Below, piece by piece: positions 60,139 to 64,000 of a stretch of DNA of 64,000 nt (position 1 is its first letter; each line of letters opens with the position of its first letter). Made by a program: the position numbers and the translations under genes. Under the pieces are notes generated by a model. The model was not told the origin of the DNA and did no database searches. It saw only the letters and a list, made by a program, of their open reading frames with translations. This DNA is from Diphasiastrum complanatum (lineage: Eukaryota; Streptophyta; Lycopodiopsida; Lycopodiales; Lycopodiaceae), in assembly GCA_029204225.1 (NCBI GenBank), contig CM055100.1:57794345-57858344 (forward strand), in the 5' to 3' direction.

Positions 60139-61545
60139 CCAAATGTAAAAGTTGAAAAGGCTTTGTAGGTCTAGAAGTAGATCTAGTATAAGGTAGTCTA
60201 TGTGACTTAGACAAATCACAAGACTCACAAACATGCTTGACATTACTTAAGGAACTTGGAAGACCAATCACAACCTTCTTCCTTGTCATTACCTCCAATG
60301 ACTTGAAATTGAGGTGTCCCATCCTTTTGTGCCAAACCTCTTGAATAGAAACTTGCTCCCTTGCAACACATCCAACTTGGTTAGTAATAACACAAGCATC
60401 TAGTTTGAACAACTTCCCTTGCCTTTTACCTTTTCCAATCAAGACATCCTTCCTCTTGATCAAACAAGCATCTCCATCAAACTCCACCTTGAGGCCTTTA
60501 CTTAGCATTTGGCTCACACTAAGCAAATTCTTGGTAATAGATGGAATAAACAAGACATCCTCCAAATGAGCATTCCTATTTGTAGAGAGAGAAATAGGAA
60601 TTGTGCCAATCCCTTTGATTGCACACTCACCATCATTGGCCGTGTAGATCACCCTCTTGTCATCTCCATATGCCAACAAAGAAGTGAAGTACTCTTTGTG
60701 AAAGGTCATGTGTGAACTTTCTCCACTATCAATCCACCAAGGATCTAGATCTCCATTATTAGCAAGCATACATGAAGACATCACAAAAGCATCATCATTT
60801 GCATCTTGAACATCCAAACCATCCTCATCAAGAGTAAGATTACCTTGCTTGTCTCCTTGATCTCTCTTCTTCTTGTGGCACTCAGTTGCAAAGTGTCCTT
60901 TGATGCCACAATAGAAGCACTTGAGCTTTGATCTATCCTTCTTTTTGCCACTTGAAGAAGCATCCACTTGATCTAGCCCTTTAGAACACTTACTTTTGGT
61001 TTTGCCCTTGAATTTGCCCTTTGTGAACATAGCATCCTCTTGAAGTGTCGATGTAGATCCACCTCTTGCTTGAAGCCTATATTCCTCATTGATCAAGATC
61101 CCTTGAAGATCCATCAAACTTGGCAAAGTCTTTTGAATAGCAATACTTTGAGCAATATTAGCATGATCATCCAACAAGTCGTTAAGAATCACTTGAATAA
61201 GCTCTCCTTCCTTAATGCTTTCATCTATGCAAGCTCACTCATCATTCAATGCTTTCATTCTCAAAACAAAAGTACTTGGACTTTCTTCATTCTTTTGCAA
61301 ACAAGAAAAGATTTGCCTTCTGAGGGTCAACACTCTAGAAGTAGACTTGGATTCATAAAGCTTCTTTAATGAATTCCAACCTTCCAAAGATGATGTGCAC
61401 TTACCAACTTCCTTAAGAAGTTCATTGGTAACATTTATCTTTATCATGTGTAGAGCCTTCTTGGCTCTCTTGTCATACCTCACTTGATCTTGTTGTGTTG
61501 CAATTTGCTTTTAGTCACTTCACTCAGGAGTGCACTTTCCAAGTG
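60139..61545 (-). mobile_element. Copia gag, zinc knuckle, protease and pre-integrase
   Basis: Reading down from 61,545 gives QQDQVRYDKRAKKALHMI (gag), LEGWNSLKKLYESKS, two close stops near 61,234, then 372 open residues (from 61,192). These hold EEYRLQARGG, the complete knuckle CFYCGIKGHFATECHKK, protease WIDSGESSHM (the usual Ala after DSG is Glu), FIPSITKNLLSVSQML and pre-integrase WHKRMGHLNFKSLEVM and CESCDLSKSHR. Coding ends at LLHL near 60,139, followed by about 60 bp of unknown sequence before Gypsy gag. It is the same family as the plus-strand copy at 25.8-27.4 kb. Confidence 0.9.
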
Positions 61546-61549
61546 TGAA

Positions 61550-62182
61550 ACTGTAAAAGCCATCTATCTTGAGGTTTGGGGGGTCCTCTTTCAAAACCAC
61601 TCATTTTAAACTTGTAAATAAGTGATTAGGCCAAAATTATAGTTGGATTAGCTCATGGTAGTGTAGGCTAATTACACTTGGCTCGAAGCTAGAGGATTAG
61701 TGACAAAGTACCTATTTATCTCATTTGCCAATATGGACCAATCATGAAGTGAGGTGCACCAAAATAGTCCAATCGTAGGTGGTCCAATCATATTTCACCA
61801 TTGTCTACTCTCATGGATCTCGTGCTACTACGAGTGAGAGTGAGATTGAGTCCACACTTAGTTTTCTGAAGAGATATCTTGATGTAGCAAGCTCCAACAC
61901 TTAGAATTTTATTTGACATTCTCTCTCTATCTAAGAGCTCTATGTAGCATTCTCTCTCTAATTGAGAGCAAGCCAATTTTATACTTAATTTTTTCATCCA
62001 AGTTGCTTCTCATTATGTGTGATGAATGGTTTGTGATAGATGCATGTGTAGAGTGTTCTTGCCTTAGATTTTTGAGCTAGTATTCTTGTATCTCATACAA
62101 GGTTGATCTACGTGCAATCACACACATCTTAGAAGATCATTCACATTGTTTGAGATGTCCTCACATGTGTGAAAAGTACACA
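61550..62182 (+). mobile_element. Copia 5' LTR, plus strand
   Basis: It ends AGTACACA immediately before a perfect tRNA-iMet primer site. CACATGTGTGA occurs 20 bp before its end. The start cannot be fixed; it begins where the minus-strand gag stops, around 61,545, so two elements lie head to head. Confidence 0.6.
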
Positions 62183-62194
62183 TGGTATCAGAGC
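62183..62194 (+). other. tRNA-iMet primer binding site
   Basis: TGGTATCAGAGC lies directly after the LTR end CA. It shows that a plus-strand Copia begins here. Confidence 0.85.
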
Positions 62195-63889
62195 ATACCT
62201 AAGATTGATTTGTATCTATCAAGTATTATGAGATTTTGGCTTGAAATCTAGTTTTAGAGGGTGTAGTTACGTCTTGATTGCTATCATAGGGATTTTTGGA
62301 TCAAGAGGCATATAAATCATCTTGAATAGATCCATGATGGGTATTGTATGGAATTAAATGCTCAAACACTTGTGAGATCATTCAACTTTAACTTGATGGG
62401 GTATCTCCAAGATTTATCCAAATCTGGTGTATGATAGCTTGCTAGAAAACTAGTGAAGTCTAGTTTGTGTTGCAATTTGTTTCAATCAATTGGATGTGTC
62501 TTGTGGAAGATATATCCATTTTAATCAAGGTAGGTAGAGCACCTAACTTGGTTGGACACATCAATTTTGACTCACATATATCTTGCTTGACAAGAAACTC
62601 ATGTCGTAGCTTGCCAATCTTGACTAGGTGAGATCTGGGTGTGATTTTAAGTCCTAAGCCATATAGTTTCAAATATGGATTACAGAAACTAACAGTTAAC
62701 TAGCTATAACTTAACTAACATCAAATATGGATTATAGAAACTTTTGAAAAGGGATAATTTTAGAGTTCAAAGTTTCAATGGGAGGTCAATCCATTTTAAA
62801 AGTCTTGATTCAACATGTGTATGTGCATAATGAAGCTATGGTGGTGGATGTCAATCCCATAGATCAACTCAAATTATATTGTCTTTTGCATATTTGTATC
62901 CATCAAGCATAAGTGAATGGCAACCAATACAATCTCTTGCAGGCATCATAGACATCATTCATTTTAAATCAAGGTATTCTATGGACATTCAAAACTGCAT
63001 GAAATGTAGCACAGGTTCAAAAACCAATAGACTACACTGATTTTTGCCTTTTGCAATTTTTGTAGGTTTTTTTGCAAGATGTAATGTTTGTAAAACAGCT
63101 ACAATATTCATTGCAAAGGATTTAAATGATGAAACTCCTTGATGATCATTTGGATATGAAAACTGATGGCAACATTCAATGTAGAGCTAACAAATCATCC
63201 ATGATATTTCGATATTCGATAGACAAACAAATGCTTTCTTTTATGTTTTATTATAGATGATGGACTAGAGTTAACAATGAATGGAAGGCGTTATATCAAG
63301 ACTTTACAGTGAACCATTGTGAACAAGTGCAAATGGAGGTGAAGCAAAATGGGGTTGTTGTTGCGACAATTGAAGTGGAGGACACTTGATGACTTGATCA
63401 TAAATGAGTGACATAATGAGCCTCAATTAGCTTCATTTCCATTAGCAAAACCAGCCAAGAATGCTAGTACAATTTCAACAATAAGATATTGCAAGACAAT
63501 GTAGCTAGTTTCACCATATCTTGACAATTTGCACACATTCACATAAAATAGCTCAAACATGAGATAAAACAAGTAAAGTAAACTTGAACAACACTTCCTT
63601 GCTGCTCCCTTCTTGAGTCTTCAATAACCTGCAAGAATAGATCCAAAGTATCTTTGCCACTTGACTTCCCTTTGATGCTCTTGACTAACTCCAAATTACC
63701 ACCTTTTCTTTTGTGTAGTTGAAGCTTTTTGAGATCAACCTCTTGATCTTCCACTTGACCATCAAAGCCATTGAACAGAAGAAAAAATTTCGAATCCATT
63801 ACTTGCATCCAGTCCTTGAAAACCACCATCCACTTGCAAGAGAGCATCATCTAGACAAGAAGATGAACCAAAACATGTGAGTTAAGCAA
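62195..63889. other. Copia leader and unassigned sequence
   Basis: No gag follows the primer site within this stretch, so the plus-strand Copia is truncated or replaced. A minus-strand open frame (63,850-63,539) starting MMLSCKWMVVFKDWMQVMD has no motif I recognise. Confidence 0.4.
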
Positions 63890-64000
63890 AATGAGTCACT
63901 TTCACTTGCTTACCCTTCTCATCATATTAAAGCCTAGATGGCTTTTGTCTTTCCCTTGAGGATATTCTTAGAACTTGACTTGGAGAATCATCTCCACCAT
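63890..64000 (-). mobile_element. Copia fragment at the window edge
   Basis: The minus strand reads VLRISSRERQKPSRL, a stop, YDEKGKQV, matching the linker before RT in the Copia at about 26,760-26,815 (LRERQMPSRLTYDEKGKQV). It is cut by the window end, so the rest of that element should lie beyond 64,000. Confidence 0.6.

Overview
This window reads as a repeat-dense stretch of a vascular plant nuclear genome. Two genes identify it as plant: a tryptophan synthase beta-subunit gene whose product starts with a Ser-rich plastid transit peptide, and a KANADI-type GARP transcription factor. The mobile DNA is typically plant as well: Copia and Gypsy LTR elements with tRNA-iMet and tRNA-Asp primer sites, a Helitron, a tRNA-derived SINE and long (GA)n tracts. 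I cannot name the lineage. The transposase-like remnants with Cys-rich N-termini and the very long GA/CT tracts do not point to a well-studied crop, but that is only an impression.

Layout. 0.3-2.3 kb: duplicated GA/poly-C microsatellites, a 79-bp minisatellite, a decayed Copia piece, and a small mosaic of two LSU rRNA segments that are far apart in a normal rRNA. 3.4-4.35 kb: broken N-terminal part of a Tnp2-like transposase. 7.6-8.3 kb: decayed coiled-coil coding sequence of unknown identity. 8.87-14.24 kb (minus): the intact five-exon tryptophan synthase beta gene, the best supported gene here. 14.5 kb: an 85-bp SINE with a perfect 16-bp target-site duplication. 15.4-28.3 kb: a graveyard of Copia fragments on both strands plus two more transposase-like remnants. 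30.4-33.7 kb (minus): the 5' part of a KANADI gene, with two clear exons and one doubtful one. 35.6-36.1 kb: (AC)n and (CT)n. 37.6-39.7 kb: Copia RT/RNase H present twice in tandem, joined through a 27-base G run. 40.1-46.65 kb: a decayed Helitron Rep gene split by a 2.87-kb element. 46.65-64 kb: nested Copia and Gypsy pieces.

The most unusual object is 41,360-44,233. It has TG...CA ends, a 5-bp target duplication (CGAGT), a tRNA-Asp-type primer site and a short gag-like stretch, so it integrated like a Gypsy LTR element. Its two about 1.25-kb LTRs are inverted instead of direct, so both outer ends are U3 ends. Removing the element and one target copy restores the Helitron reading frame across the junction. 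Transcription through it would give a hairpin with about 1.25-kb arms.

No operon-like cooperation exists. The two host genes are independent, and the rest is layered transposon insertion, truncation and decay. All protein assignments rest on motifs read by eye; no database search was possible.
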